From Maribacter stanieri (GTDB taxonomy: Bacteria > Bacteroidota > Bacteroidia > Flavobacteriales > Flavobacteriaceae), in assembly GCF_900112245.1 (NCBI RefSeq), contig NZ_FOYX01000001.1:186001-250000 (forward strand): a stretch of DNA of 64,000 nt, read 5' to 3'. Below the pieces are notes generated by a model. That model was given only the letters and a program-made list of their open reading frames with translations. It ran no database searches and was not told the origin of the DNA. Position numbers and translations under genes: made by a program. The first letter of the stretch is position 1, and each line of letters begins with the position of its first letter. This document shows positions 1-8,016 of the stretch, one piece after another.

Positions 1-173
1 AAATGAATATCCATAAATACCAAAACCCCATCATGCGGCTTGGAAAAAAAATCAACGGTAGCTTTTACCGTATCTAGAATTTGAATTACCTCTATGTCTG
101 GGTCTATTTTAGTCAATAGATACGACAGGTTATCACTGGCGGCAAGTTCATCTTCTACAATAATTACTTTCAT
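1..173 (-). CDS. LytTR-type response regulator, N-terminal part only
   Basis: The reading frame starts at 173 and runs off the left edge, giving about 57 residues. It has a receiver-domain start: an acidic pair in VIIVEDE (residues 3-9) and the phospho-acceptor region FMDIH near residue 54. The start codon overlaps the stop of the upstream histidine kinase gene as ATGA, so the two are translationally coupled. LytS-type kinases normally pair with regulators that carry a C-terminal LytTR DNA-binding domain. That domain is outside the window, so the LytTR assignment is inferred from the partner. Confidence 0.8.
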   Translation of the reverse strand, partial: MKVIIVEDELAASDNLSYLLTKIDPDIEVIQILDTVKATVDFFSKPHDGVLVFMDIH

Positions 174-1204
174 GCCGGTTGGTTTAAAGGGAGTTCTACT
201 TTAAAGGTTTCATTATCGTTGGTTACAATTACTTCATTTTTCAACAAAAGCGAATACCGCTTTTTTAGATTATAGAGTCCGGTTCCCATGCCTTCTGCCA
301 ATGTGCTACGGCTACGAATTGGGTTTTCTACAAATAACGATTCTCCGTTAGAATATACTTTTACCGTTAACGGGTTGGTAGAGGAAATCTCATTATGCTT
401 CACCGAATTTTCTACCAGTGATTGCAATGCCAACGGTGGCACCATACGATCCAAGAAATCATCTGCCACATCCACTTCTATTTGTATGCGGTCCCTATAA
501 CGGGTTTCCATTAAAAAAATATAGCTACGTAAAAATTTTAATTCGTCTTTTACCGTCACCAAATTAGTTTCCCCACTCTGTAAAATATAACGATACATGT
601 ACGAGAGTTTATTTACGAACTGGGTCGCCTTTTCATTCTCCCGAATTAACGATGACAACGAATTTAATGAATTGAATAAAAAGTGTGGATCTACCTGATT
701 TTTAAGTGCAGCAAGCTCATTCTCCAAGTTCTGCTGCTTTAACTGCTCGTTCTCTATTCTACTCTCTTGCTTATCTGTACTTACCCGCAACAATCGCGCG
801 ATAAAAAACAAAACGATCGATAGATTGATAAATGTAAAATTGACCCAGCCTTCTTCATGAGAATCTAATACCCGACCATTTATTAGTGGATAGAACAGCT
901 TAATCACTTTTACTACTGCCAATAGTAGTATAATATTAATGATCAATATGAGAATCCACTTTACAAAAGGCGGCCATTTAAGACCATCATAATCTATGTT
1001 GGCATTTAACTGAATAACGGACCACGAGAAACAAAAAAAGAACAGGTAACGGTACAGAAAATCTGCCACCCAAGACATGGAGAAATCTAAGTTCCCCTCC
1101 ATGATACCATTATACAAATAGATGGTTTTAGGTAGTGAAACTAGAATACCAATTAATAGTGCCGTTTTTACAACCTCGCCCTGTTTTACTTTCATTATTG
1201 CCAT
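170..1204 (-). CDS. LytS/YehU-family sensor histidine kinase
   Basis: Inner-membrane sensor kinase of 344 residues. Four hydrophobic segments lie at about 13-33, 45-64, 82-105 and 122-140. A short coiled coil (about 145-170) then leads into the His_kinase motif VDPHFLFNSLN, with the phospho-accepting histidine at 174. The ATP-binding part shows the N-box LVENSVKH (263-270) and the glycine motif GTGLYNLKKR (307-316). It has no PAS or periplasmic sensor domain, so the signal is probably sensed in or near the membrane. It is transcribed ahead of the response regulator with a 4-nt overlap. The ligand cannot be read from the sequence. Confidence 0.93.
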   Translation of the reverse strand: MAIMKVKQGEVVKTALLIGILVSLPKTIYLYNGIMEGNLDFSMSWVADFLYRYLFFFCFSWSVIQLNANIDYDGLKWPPFVKWILILIINIILLLAVVKVIKLFYPLINGRVLDSHEEGWVNFTFINLSIVLFFIARLLRVSTDKQESRIENEQLKQQNLENELAALKNQVDPHFLFNSLNSLSSLIRENEKATQFVNKLSYMYRYILQSGETNLVTVKDELKFLRSYIFLMETRYRDRIQIEVDVADDFLDRMVPPLALQSLVENSVKHNEISSTNPLTVKVYSNGESLFVENPIRSRSTLAEGMGTGLYNLKKRYSLLLKNEVIVTNDNETFKVELPLNQPA

Positions 1205-1265
1205 GTAAATCCTTTTCTAACGGTACGCTATAAATGTACCTAATAAACCTATTAAATCCGTAACC

Positions 1266-1297
1266 ACAAAAAGCTGATCTTCACAAAAGCGAAGACC
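1266..1297 (-). terminator. Rho-independent terminator downstream of the 127-residue protein gene
   Basis: The arms 1276-1284 and 1289-1297 form a 9-bp stem (two G-U pairs on the minus strand) with an AAAA loop. On the minus strand a T-rich tail follows (1266-1272). It separates the small-protein gene from the two-component genes, so the latter should have their own promoter. Confidence 0.6.
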
Positions 1298-1324
1298 AAC
1301 CTTAATCTAAACTACACTAACTTC

Positions 1325-1708
1325 TTAAAGCGCATAGGCATTAAACTCAGATGGTAAATATGCTGTAGTATCAAAACCTAGGTCTACTATTTCTTCGTTT
1401 TCAAAAATATCAAAGTCTTGTTCGGTTAAATCTGTACCTGCATAGGCATTAAATCCTATTGGTAAATATTCAAAAGCATCAAAACCTAAATTTACTTCCT
1501 CGTTGATTTCTACCAATTTAATATCATCAACTTTTAAATCGTCCATTTTTAGCGATGCTTCCAGTTGCGCATTAAGGTCAATTATACAATCATCGAAAAT
1601 TGCAGTGATTTCTGCCTTTTCGGCTGCTTTATGTTTTTGAACTCCTTTAAAGGAAATAAAGGTGACGGCCAATATAACTACTGCAGATAAAATTTTAATG
1701 TTTTTCAT
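1325..1708 (-). CDS. Exported small protein with two YLP..FNAYA repeats, function unknown
   Basis: A 127-residue acidic protein with an N-terminal hydrophobic segment (residues 4-20) that looks like a signal peptide or anchor. It is not a recognised family. Two near-identical units are visible: LGFDAFEYLPIGFNAYA at 74-90 and LGFDTTAYLPSEFNAYA at 110-126, a period of 36 residues, the second ending one residue before the stop. A single cysteine lies at 41. A minus-strand TATCTTTG box at 1749-1756 fits a promoter and a terminator follows, so it looks monocistronic. The repeats suggest a small binding or structural module, but no function can be assigned. Confidence 0.75.
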   Translation of the reverse strand: MKNIKILSAVVILAVTFISFKGVQKHKAAEKAEITAIFDDCIIDLNAQLEASLKMDDLKVDDIKLVEINEEVNLGFDAFEYLPIGFNAYAGTDLTEQDFDIFENEEIVDLGFDTTAYLPSEFNAYAL

Positions 1709-1748
1709 TATGTATGTTTTTAAATTTTAGAATTGTTTTTCTATACCC

Positions 1749-1756
1749 CAAAGATA
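1749..1756 (-). promoter_or_regulatory. Possible -7 promoter box (TATCTTTG)
   Basis: Matches the Bacteroidota TAnnTTTG -7 box, about 40 nt upstream of the 127-residue protein start. No well-placed TTG -33 element is visible, so support rests on the box and its position. Confidence 0.35.
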
Positions 1757-1923
1757 TTGAGGATTACCGCTGCCCGATAGGATAAGTAACCCAACCGTCT
1801 ATATTGCCATCTAAAACAGCTTTAGACTATTATGAAATTTTAATAGATTGAAAATGAAGTGTATGTAGTTGTAAAATTGTTTAATTTTAATAGTAACAGT
1901 TGCAACTTTAAATCAATAGTATC

Positions 1924-2418
1924 ATGTGGAAAAAAGCAGGAATCGCCATCGTTATTATTCTAATTGTCATTCAATTTATACGACCGGATAAAAATATTTC
2001 TGGTGATAATACATTTGCTATAGAAACCAAATACAGCATACCTAATGATGTAGAGAACATTTTGCAAGTTTCTTGTTATGACTGCCATAGCAATACCACT
2101 ACATACCCTTGGTATTCAAACCTGCAGCCTATAGCGTGGTTTTTAGATGAGCATGTAACTGACGGCAAGAAACATTTGAACTTTTCTGATTTTACCAATA
2201 AGCCCTTATTTGTACAAAACCATAAGTTAGAGGAAACTATAGAAATGGTGGAAGAAAAGGAAATGCCATTGGCTTCATATACCTATTTTGGACTTCACCA
2301 AGAGGCGGACCTCACCGATGCGCAACGCCAGAAAATTATAGATTGGGCAAACTCGCAAATGAGCTACTTAAAAGAAACGTACCCAGCAGATAGTTTAGCG
2401 TTCCCAAAAAGAAAATAA
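1924..2418 (+). CDS. Haem-binding domain protein (single CxxCH)
   Basis: A 164-residue protein with an N-terminal membrane anchor (5-20) and one c-type haem motif CYDCH (C51, C54, H55), followed by the Y-W-Y-rich stretch typical of the Haem_bd family found in Bacteroidota. The protein is exposed to the periplasm, where cytochrome c maturation would attach the haem. Its redox partner is unknown; family members are usually annotated only as haem-binding proteins. It faces the GH113-like gene convergently, with only six bases between the stops. Confidence 0.85.
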   Translation: MWKKAGIAIVIILIVIQFIRPDKNISGDNTFAIETKYSIPNDVENILQVSCYDCHSNTTTYPWYSNLQPIAWFLDEHVTDGKKHLNFSDFTNKPLFVQNHKLEETIEMVEEKEMPLASYTYFGLHQEADLTDAQRQKIIDWANSQMSYLKETYPADSLAFPKRK

Positions 2419-2424
2419 TAGCGC

Positions 2425-4740
2425 TTACTTCGTAAACCAATCTCGTACGGTTTCTTCTGCCAGTTTATTGTTGGGTGTAAAGGCATTGTTATCCTCGCCA
2501 CGATATTCAATATAACTGGGGAATTTCCACCATAGAATGCCTTGACACCAAGGCTCATTTTCTATGCCCTTAAAAATAATCTCATACCCTCTTTGCTGTG
2601 CCTCTTCATTTATGGTATCATCTGCCTCTGCATGCGGATTCTTCCACGGAGTATCTACACTTCTAAATCCGATTTCGGTAAACACAATAGGTTTTTTAAA
2701 ACGGTCGTAGACTTTTCTAATTTTCGTCTTAACAGTATCAAACTGTAAACTCATTTCCTCATCTGTAGGATTGTCCTTTTTACTCAGCGGATAGTAAGAA
2801 TTAAGACCTATAAAATCTAAATCGTCCCAAAATTCGATCTTTTCAAATTCTTCACCCCAATTGGCAGCATACGTTAATTGCCCAGAATATAGCGCTCTGG
2901 TTTTCTTGATCATTGCACGCCAAGCATCGGGCTGCGATAAGGTTGCTTTGGTAAACTCTACACCAAGGCACAATGCATCCATATCATGTATTTCCGCTAA
3001 GAACGCGTAATGGCGAATCCACCGGTAATAGTAATCATGGAATTTGTCCCACTGCTCATCGGTTGGCATATTTATACCTCCCGGCCAGCTACCACCCACA
3101 TATATTTGAGGCTTTAGCAAAGTATACATTCCCATGTTGCTTGCCATGGTCACCGCATGTACCACGGCATCATCATTTTCACTACCTGCATTATCACTAA
3201 AATGAAGCGGTGTAGGTGTATTTATATCATTAATGCCCGTATACGGCACAATTGCCATGGCATTACTACCCATATTCTTTTGTTTCAATAAAGATTCCGT
3301 AGCCTTTTTAGAACCGTAGCCATTGTAAATACTGTAGCCTTCGTGGGCAAAATTGAACCCTTTTAGATAGGGTATTTTTTTAGATTCTTTCTTTTCCTTG
3401 GGATGTGCCTTTGGTAAATTTGCCAAATATCTTTGCCATTTGGTTTCTAATTTCGCCACTTCACTGCTTGAAAGCGAAACATTTTTATAGTGCTTTAAAT
3501 ACCTTTCCTTGCCCCAAGTGCTAATTAGAAAATCTGTAAACGCACCCGCCATGCAATCTCTAATAAGGGAAGATTCCATCTCCAGAAAAGAATTATTTAA
3601 AAGCTCCGCTACCGTATACGTATTCTCAGATTCTGCCAATCTTGCAGACCAATATTTATACCCTTTCATTTGCCAGGTATCTGTAAAATAAATAGGCAGC
3701 CCTAGCGTAAAAATTGTTTTATTACTTTCTCCTATCAGGATGTGAAGCAACAAGGCATTATCTCTACCTATATGATTATTGGCATAAATTTCATTGACAA
3801 TCGTGTGAACGGAATTGGTAATTGTGTCAAAAGTAGAATGATCAGTATTGCCCGTCATTAAACCTTTCTCTTCTGTACAGGTATAAAAATTATAGGTGAT
3901 TTTAGGCACATCTTTACCATTTACAAAAGCAACGATCTTTGCTTTTGATGCTTTTACTTCTGCCTCTTTTTCTGCTACAGCCGAAGGTTTAATTGCTTTC
4001 TGATGGTCTATAAATTGAAACTCATCTGTATCTAACAATACTTTGGTACCTGTTGCAAAATTGAAAAATGTTGACCCTTCTATACCCCAATTTGCATTGA
4101 AGTCGCCCATAACCAAGCGTTCTTTATTTACATACACCTCATATTCTAAATTCTGACGGTAAAACGACTGCCCCATCTCCGATACTTTTTCGGCAAATAA
4201 ATCATAGACTTCAGTAGCACTGGTACCCGTTAAAAAACTGAAAGGAACTTTTTGATCTGCAGGACTCGGGTAAAAACATACCCCAAGAATAGCGTTATTA
4301 TTTGGCACCTGTTTGGCGCCTATTTGTATTTCTGAACTTGAGATTTGAAAAGGCGTGCCAACCAAGTATTTTTTTATAAGCGGATTTTCATCTACCGCGC
4401 CTACTAAATACACAATAGATGAACTCAACGATTCTTCAGTAACCTCATTTACATTGGCAAAACTTACCTTGGCACTTCGCCATGATTTTGTAACTTCTTT
4501 TAAAGAAAGCTCTTCTAAAATGTTTTTATACTGTTGCTGTAATGCCGAATTTTTGGCACCGTAGACCACTAAAATTTCTCGTTTATCAAAAAAGCTTCTG
4601 CGTAAATCTCTACGGGTAGCAACGGAATCTAACGCCTCTGGAACAATCTCATTTTCGGTCTCTGGAAAATATTCCGAACCGGCAAAACCAACAATCCCAA
4701 CAATAACAAATAAGGCAACTAAGAGATATTTCTTCTTCAT
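2425..4740 (-). CDS. GH113-like glycoside hydrolase with large N-terminal extension
   Basis: A membrane-anchored protein of 771 residues from the ATG at 4740; the in-frame TTG six codons upstream is less likely. After an N-terminal anchor (4-20), residues of about 455-771 form a TIM barrel of the GH113 type (beta-mannanase family). The acid/base is probably Glu595 in LGVEF and the nucleophile Glu689 in FTEIGFRS, with NSYYP between them. The first 450 residues are not hydrolase. Part of them (about 300-425) resembles an M1/MA-clan peptidase tail, with motifs such as GAFTDFLISTWGKERYLKHY, but I find no HExxH zinc motif. Substrate is inferred only from the family. No type IX C-terminal domain is seen. 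Confidence 0.82.
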   Translation of the reverse strand: MKKKYLLVALFVIVGIVGFAGSEYFPETENEIVPEALDSVATRRDLRRSFFDKREILVVYGAKNSALQQQYKNILEELSLKEVTKSWRSAKVSFANVNEVTEESLSSSIVYLVGAVDENPLIKKYLVGTPFQISSSEIQIGAKQVPNNNAILGVCFYPSPADQKVPFSFLTGTSATEVYDLFAEKVSEMGQSFYRQNLEYEVYVNKERLVMGDFNANWGIEGSTFFNFATGTKVLLDTDEFQFIDHQKAIKPSAVAEKEAEVKASKAKIVAFVNGKDVPKITYNFYTCTEEKGLMTGNTDHSTFDTITNSVHTIVNEIYANNHIGRDNALLLHILIGESNKTIFTLGLPIYFTDTWQMKGYKYWSARLAESENTYTVAELLNNSFLEMESSLIRDCMAGAFTDFLISTWGKERYLKHYKNVSLSSSEVAKLETKWQRYLANLPKAHPKEKKESKKIPYLKGFNFAHEGYSIYNGYGSKKATESLLKQKNMGSNAMAIVPYTGINDINTPTPLHFSDNAGSENDDAVVHAVTMASNMGMYTLLKPQIYVGGSWPGGINMPTDEQWDKFHDYYYRWIRHYAFLAEIHDMDALCLGVEFTKATLSQPDAWRAMIKKTRALYSGQLTYAANWGEEFEKIEFWDDLDFIGLNSYYPLSKKDNPTDEEMSLQFDTVKTKIRKVYDRFKKPIVFTEIGFRSVDTPWKNPHAEADDTINEEAQQRGYEIIFKGIENEPWCQGILWWKFPSYIEYRGEDNNAFTPNNKLAEETVRDWFTK

Positions 4741-4811
4741 ATATTCAACAATAGGCAAACACTTGTATAAGATAACAAAACTGCAAACCTTAATTACAAC
4801 TACACCATTAT

Positions 4812-4925
4812 TTAACTTTTTAAAAGGAGTTTTAAGTGCGCATGTTCCAACTCTGTTTTAGAGACATTTTTGTGAATCCGTTTCTCCACCCCCAAAATCA
4901 CTTGAACTGGCAATGTATTGCTCAT
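4812..4925 (-). CDS. Possible 37-residue small protein
   Basis: An ATG-to-TAA frame of 37 codons in the 300-base gap between the GH113-like gene and the divergent DUF2807 gene. The product is basic and has no cysteine, signal peptide or membrane segment. No promoter box or terminator supports it clearly. It may be a chance frame. Confidence 0.2.
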   Translation of the reverse strand: MSNTLPVQVILGVEKRIHKNVSKTELEHAHLKLLLKS

Positions 4926-4983
4926 GAACTTTAGTTAGATAATAGTATTGCAGCCACCCCTTTTAAAAGCAACCACTACCCTT

Positions 4984-5016
4984 TTGTGGTATTCCCCGTT
5001 TTGTACCTTAACTTTG
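4984..5016 (+). promoter_or_regulatory. Flavobacterial promoter (TTG, 22-nt spacer, TAACTTTG)
   Basis: TTG at 4984-4986 and TAACTTTG at 5009-5016 match the -33 and -7 elements of Bacteroidota housekeeping promoters, within the accepted spacing. A start a few bases downstream of 5016 would give a leader of about 18 nt to the ATG at 5040. This excludes the upstream in-frame ATG at 4986, which lies inside the promoter. Confidence 0.6.
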
Positions 5017-5039
5017 TTGTATTAAACAGCCAACGTTTC

Positions 5040-5720
5040 ATGAAATCATTTCTACTTTTTACTCTTATCATCTGTGCTAGCCTAACGAGTATTGCACAAA
5101 ACAATGTAACCATACCATTAGAAGAATTCACCGAATTACGGGTGTACGACAGAATAAGTGTTACACTAGTAAAAGGCGAAGAGAACAAAATTGAAATAGC
5201 CGCGGAGAATAAAAAAGACATCAGCATTACCGAAAATGATGGTCGGCTACGTTTAAAAATGTGCTCAGGAGAGTCCTTACTTAACAGTATTCTAAATATT
5301 AAGCTCCATTATACAGAAGCCCTAGCCGTTATTGATGCCAATAAAAATTCTAGAATTATCTCAACAGGACTAGTAATTGGTACCGAACTAGCCATTGATG
5401 CGCAAGATGCCAGTACCATAACCTTAAACATTGCATATAATGACATTATAGCTAAGAGTACTAGTGGTAGTGAGATAAAACTTTCAGGAACAAGCGGAAG
5501 CCAATATGTGACTATAAATACAGGTGGCAAACTTCTAAACAAAGGTTTAAAGACAAAAAGCAGTACCGTAATTGTACTATCTGGTGGAAATGCGGAAGTA
5601 TATGCCAGTGAAGCCGTTATTGCAAAAGTGAAAGCGGGAGGTTCTATTACTGTTTACGGTAACCCAAAATCAGTTGATAAAGATGATACTTTTGGAGGCA
5701 AAATCGCCATACCAGAATAA
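5040..5720 (+). CDS. DUF2807 (GIN-type auto-transporter adhesin-like) secreted protein
   Basis: A 226-residue protein starting MKSFLLFTLIICASLTSIAQ, a clear signal peptide cleaved near residue 20. The mature part begins with the family pattern EFTELRVYDRISVTLVKGEE and continues as short beta strands rich in Ser, Thr and Gly. This is typical of DUF2807 head-GIN domains, which fold as a beta helix or prism. These proteins are common in Bacteroidetes and lack a firm function; cell-surface or periplasmic localisation is likely. The start was chosen because the promoter at 4984-5016 overlaps the longer frame. It converges directly on the CPXCG gene, stop against stop. Confidence 0.85.
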   Translation: MKSFLLFTLIICASLTSIAQNNVTIPLEEFTELRVYDRISVTLVKGEENKIEIAAENKKDISITENDGRLRLKMCSGESLLNSILNIKLHYTEALAVIDANKNSRIISTGLVIGTELAIDAQDASTITLNIAYNDIIAKSTSGSEIKLSGTSGSQYVTINTGGKLLNKGLKTKSSTVIVLSGGNAEVYASEAVIAKVKAGGSITVYGNPKSVDKDDTFGGKIAIPE

Positions 5721-5903
5721 TTACTGCTCTATACTCTGAACATTAAAACCTATAAGTTCATTATCTTGAAACTGAGGAGTAACTTCTATAGGGTTACAGC
5801 ATACCTCGCAATCTTCTACATATGTTTGTTGTGACACAGAGGGGTCTAGAAGCATTGAAACTTCTTCCCAGCAATACGGACATTGAAAATAATGTTCGAA
5901 CAT
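5721..5903 (-). CDS. CPXCG-motif cysteine-rich zinc-ribbon-like protein
   Basis: A 60-residue cytoplasmic protein with CPYC (residues 8-11) and a second knuckle C..CC near 33-37, spaced as in the CPXCG family (PF14255). Two cysteine pairs would bind one zinc ion. The family's role is unknown. It follows the 222-residue membrane protein gene by six bases and is probably cotranscribed with it. Confidence 0.85.
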   Translation of the reverse strand: MFEHYFQCPYCWEEVSMLLDPSVSQQTYVEDCEVCCNPIEVTPQFQDNELIGFNVQSIEQ

Positions 5904-5909
5904 CGCTAT

Positions 5910-6578
5910 TTATGTTTTCAATGCTTTTGCCAACTCTTGCAACGTAAGGGTTTGGATTACATTTCCTGCATTGGAGGTAAATATAGTATCATGCCCCAAT
6001 TTTAAAGAAAGAACTTCTTCGCCTTGGTCTAAATGAATATCTGCTGCATTGATTTTTATTTCTTCTAACTTTACATCGAAACGTTTTTTAAGCGTAATCA
6101 ATCCGCTGTGCTTACTTAATTCGAATCCGGAGAAATCAAACAATCTTTTTAATCCGCTGAAAAAGCTAAACCCAATAAATACCAAAGCTGCCATTGCAAA
6201 TTTATAAGCTAAAGTAAATACGTCTAACTCATCACCATTTAAAAAAGTGAGTACCAGATTTACGCAACCATAAACACCTAACAAGAATACAAATAGACCT
6301 ACAACTACCGCAAGTATATCTGTCAACATTGCTTTTTTGGTTCTTGTAACGGTTAAACCATCTACACTTTTGTTAGCCTGAAAACCAAAATCCTTTAAGT
6401 ACTCTAAATTATGTATCTGTTCAAGTTTATTGGCAATGGTAGATTCTAAACCGCTTAGGTCTACAACAACAGCACGTTCCTCTAGCTCATCTCGCAAACT
6501 TAATTGCGCTTCAAAAGTGAGTAATGAATGTTGATCCAAAATCTCTATGAGCTCGCTATTTGTTTTATCGCTATACAT
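5910..6578 (-). CDS. Membrane protein of unknown function, two TM segments
   Basis: A 222-residue protein with an N-terminal helical, acidic cytosolic part (1-80), two membrane segments (about 86-113 and 122-141) and a C-terminal cytosolic domain of about 80 residues that looks like mixed alpha/beta. I do not recognise a family. It lies upstream of the CPXCG gene in a probable two-gene unit. Confidence 0.75.
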   Translation of the reverse strand: MYSDKTNSELIEILDQHSLLTFEAQLSLRDELEERAVVVDLSGLESTIANKLEQIHNLEYLKDFGFQANKSVDGLTVTRTKKAMLTDILAVVVGLFVFLLGVYGCVNLVLTFLNGDELDVFTLAYKFAMAALVFIGFSFFSGLKRLFDFSGFELSKHSGLITLKKRFDVKLEEIKINAADIHLDQGEEVLSLKLGHDTIFTSNAGNVIQTLTLQELAKALKT

Positions 6579-6651
6579 GTTCTTACCTAATTTGTTTACT
6601 CGATAACCGAGATTAAATGCTACAAGACTTATCTTAAAGTTACTATACTAC

Positions 6652-8016
6652 CTACAGTTCTATATTTAATAACTGACCCGTAAGTTGCAGTAATTGAAGC
6701 TCTGCCAATTTTGCATCGTACTTTGCCAAATTCTTATTGGTCTGGGCATTCAATAAATTTATCTGTGCCTGTCTAAACTCAATAGATGTTATACTTCCCA
6801 ATTGAAACTGCTCGCGAGAACGTTCAAAATTGTTTTGGTTTGTAAATACATTCTGTTCTTGAATTTGATATATTTTTAAAAGATTTTCATACAATGCCAT
6901 CGCATTCTGCATATCTCTATTAACTTCTAATTCTACCTGCTTGCGCAATAACTCTTGATTGGCATAGGTGATTTTTGCATTTTTTACACTTACCGTTGTA
7001 CTACCACCATCAAAAAGATTCCAAGTAAGACTTGCGCCTAAAGAGATACTATTGGCAATTGAATTGGTACCTGGGAATACAGCCCCTGTTAAGAAAGCCG
7101 ATGGTGCATTTTGGTTTCTGTTCCAACCATAAGAACCCGTTAAGTCTAATGTTGGTAGATACCCAGACTTGCTAACCTTAATATCATAATCATTAATGCT
7201 CAAATTAGATTCCGTTTGAAGCATGGCAACGTTATTCGTCATTGCCTGATCCATGAATTCTACTATCTGAAATTTAGGTAAGAAAACAATGGTGGTATCT
7301 ACCTGATACTGCGTATTTAAATCTTGGTTCAATACCACATTTAAATCGCGTTTAGCATTCGCCAGTTGTTGTTCCGTATTTAATAAATTGATGCTGTCAT
7401 TGGTTTGATCAACCTGAGCATTCAATATATCTAACTTAGTGTTCTGCCCATACTCAAAAGAATACTCTGATCTCTTAATTCTATCCGTTGAAATTTCCAA
7501 TGCCTGCTTTTGTACATTTCTATTCTCGGTTAAACGAGCAATTTCAAAATACACACTGAACATTTGGATCATGGTATTTTCAATAGTCTCACGAGCTTGT
7601 AACGTACTTAATTGATACTGCTCTTTTAATCTCTTGTAATTATAAAATCTTCCAAGACCATCAAATAAAGTATAATTAAGATTTAAAGCTGCGTTATACC
7701 TTTGGCTTTCCGCATCATTTACTTCAATATTACCCCTATCGCTACCATCTTCATTAAATTGACCCGGAAACTCAGTAGTAGTATCATTAGTATTGTACGT
7801 TGCACCAGCAGTACCTGTCAACGTAGGCAAATATCCAGAGTTTAAAAGGCTTGCATTATTATCCGCAATGTCCACCTGGTTTTTGGCAATTTCAATACCG
7901 TAATTATTCTCCAAAGCCTTAATAACGGCTTCTTCTTTAGACAGGGTTTTCTCTTGTGCAAAAACTACACAAACAGGGAGAAATACTAATAATATGATGA
8001 ATTTAAATCTACTCAT
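6652..8016 (-). CDS. TolC-family outer-membrane efflux protein
   Basis: A 454-residue outer-membrane channel with a signal peptide (1-20) and the duplicated coiled-coil / beta-strand architecture of TolC-like OEP proteins. Signatures include EEAVIKALENNYGIEIAKN at the first repeat and SISLGASLTWNLFDGG at the second strand region. It is the last gene of an adaptor-pump-channel operon; its ATG overlaps the pump stop as TAATG. It provides the exit duct for the RND pump. Confidence 0.95.
   Translation of the reverse strand: MSRFKFIILLVFLPVCVVFAQEKTLSKEEAVIKALENNYGIEIAKNQVDIADNNASLLNSGYLPTLTGTAGATYNTNDTTTEFPGQFNEDGSDRGNIEVNDAESQRYNAALNLNYTLFDGLGRFYNYKRLKEQYQLSTLQARETIENTMIQMFSVYFEIARLTENRNVQKQALEISTDRIKRSEYSFEYGQNTKLDILNAQVDQTNDSINLLNTEQQLANAKRDLNVVLNQDLNTQYQVDTTIVFLPKFQIVEFMDQAMTNNVAMLQTESNLSINDYDIKVSKSGYLPTLDLTGSYGWNRNQNAPSAFLTGAVFPGTNSIANSISLGASLTWNLFDGGSTTVSVKNAKITYANQELLRKQVELEVNRDMQNAMALYENLLKIYQIQEQNVFTNQNNFERSREQFQLGSITSIEFRQAQINLLNAQTNKNLAKYDAKLAELQLLQLTGQLLNIEL

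Noticed and set aside
4986-5039. Longer start of the DUF2807 protein
   Set aside because: The extra 18 codons overlap the TTG/TAACTTTG promoter; the signal peptide starts cleanly at 5040.
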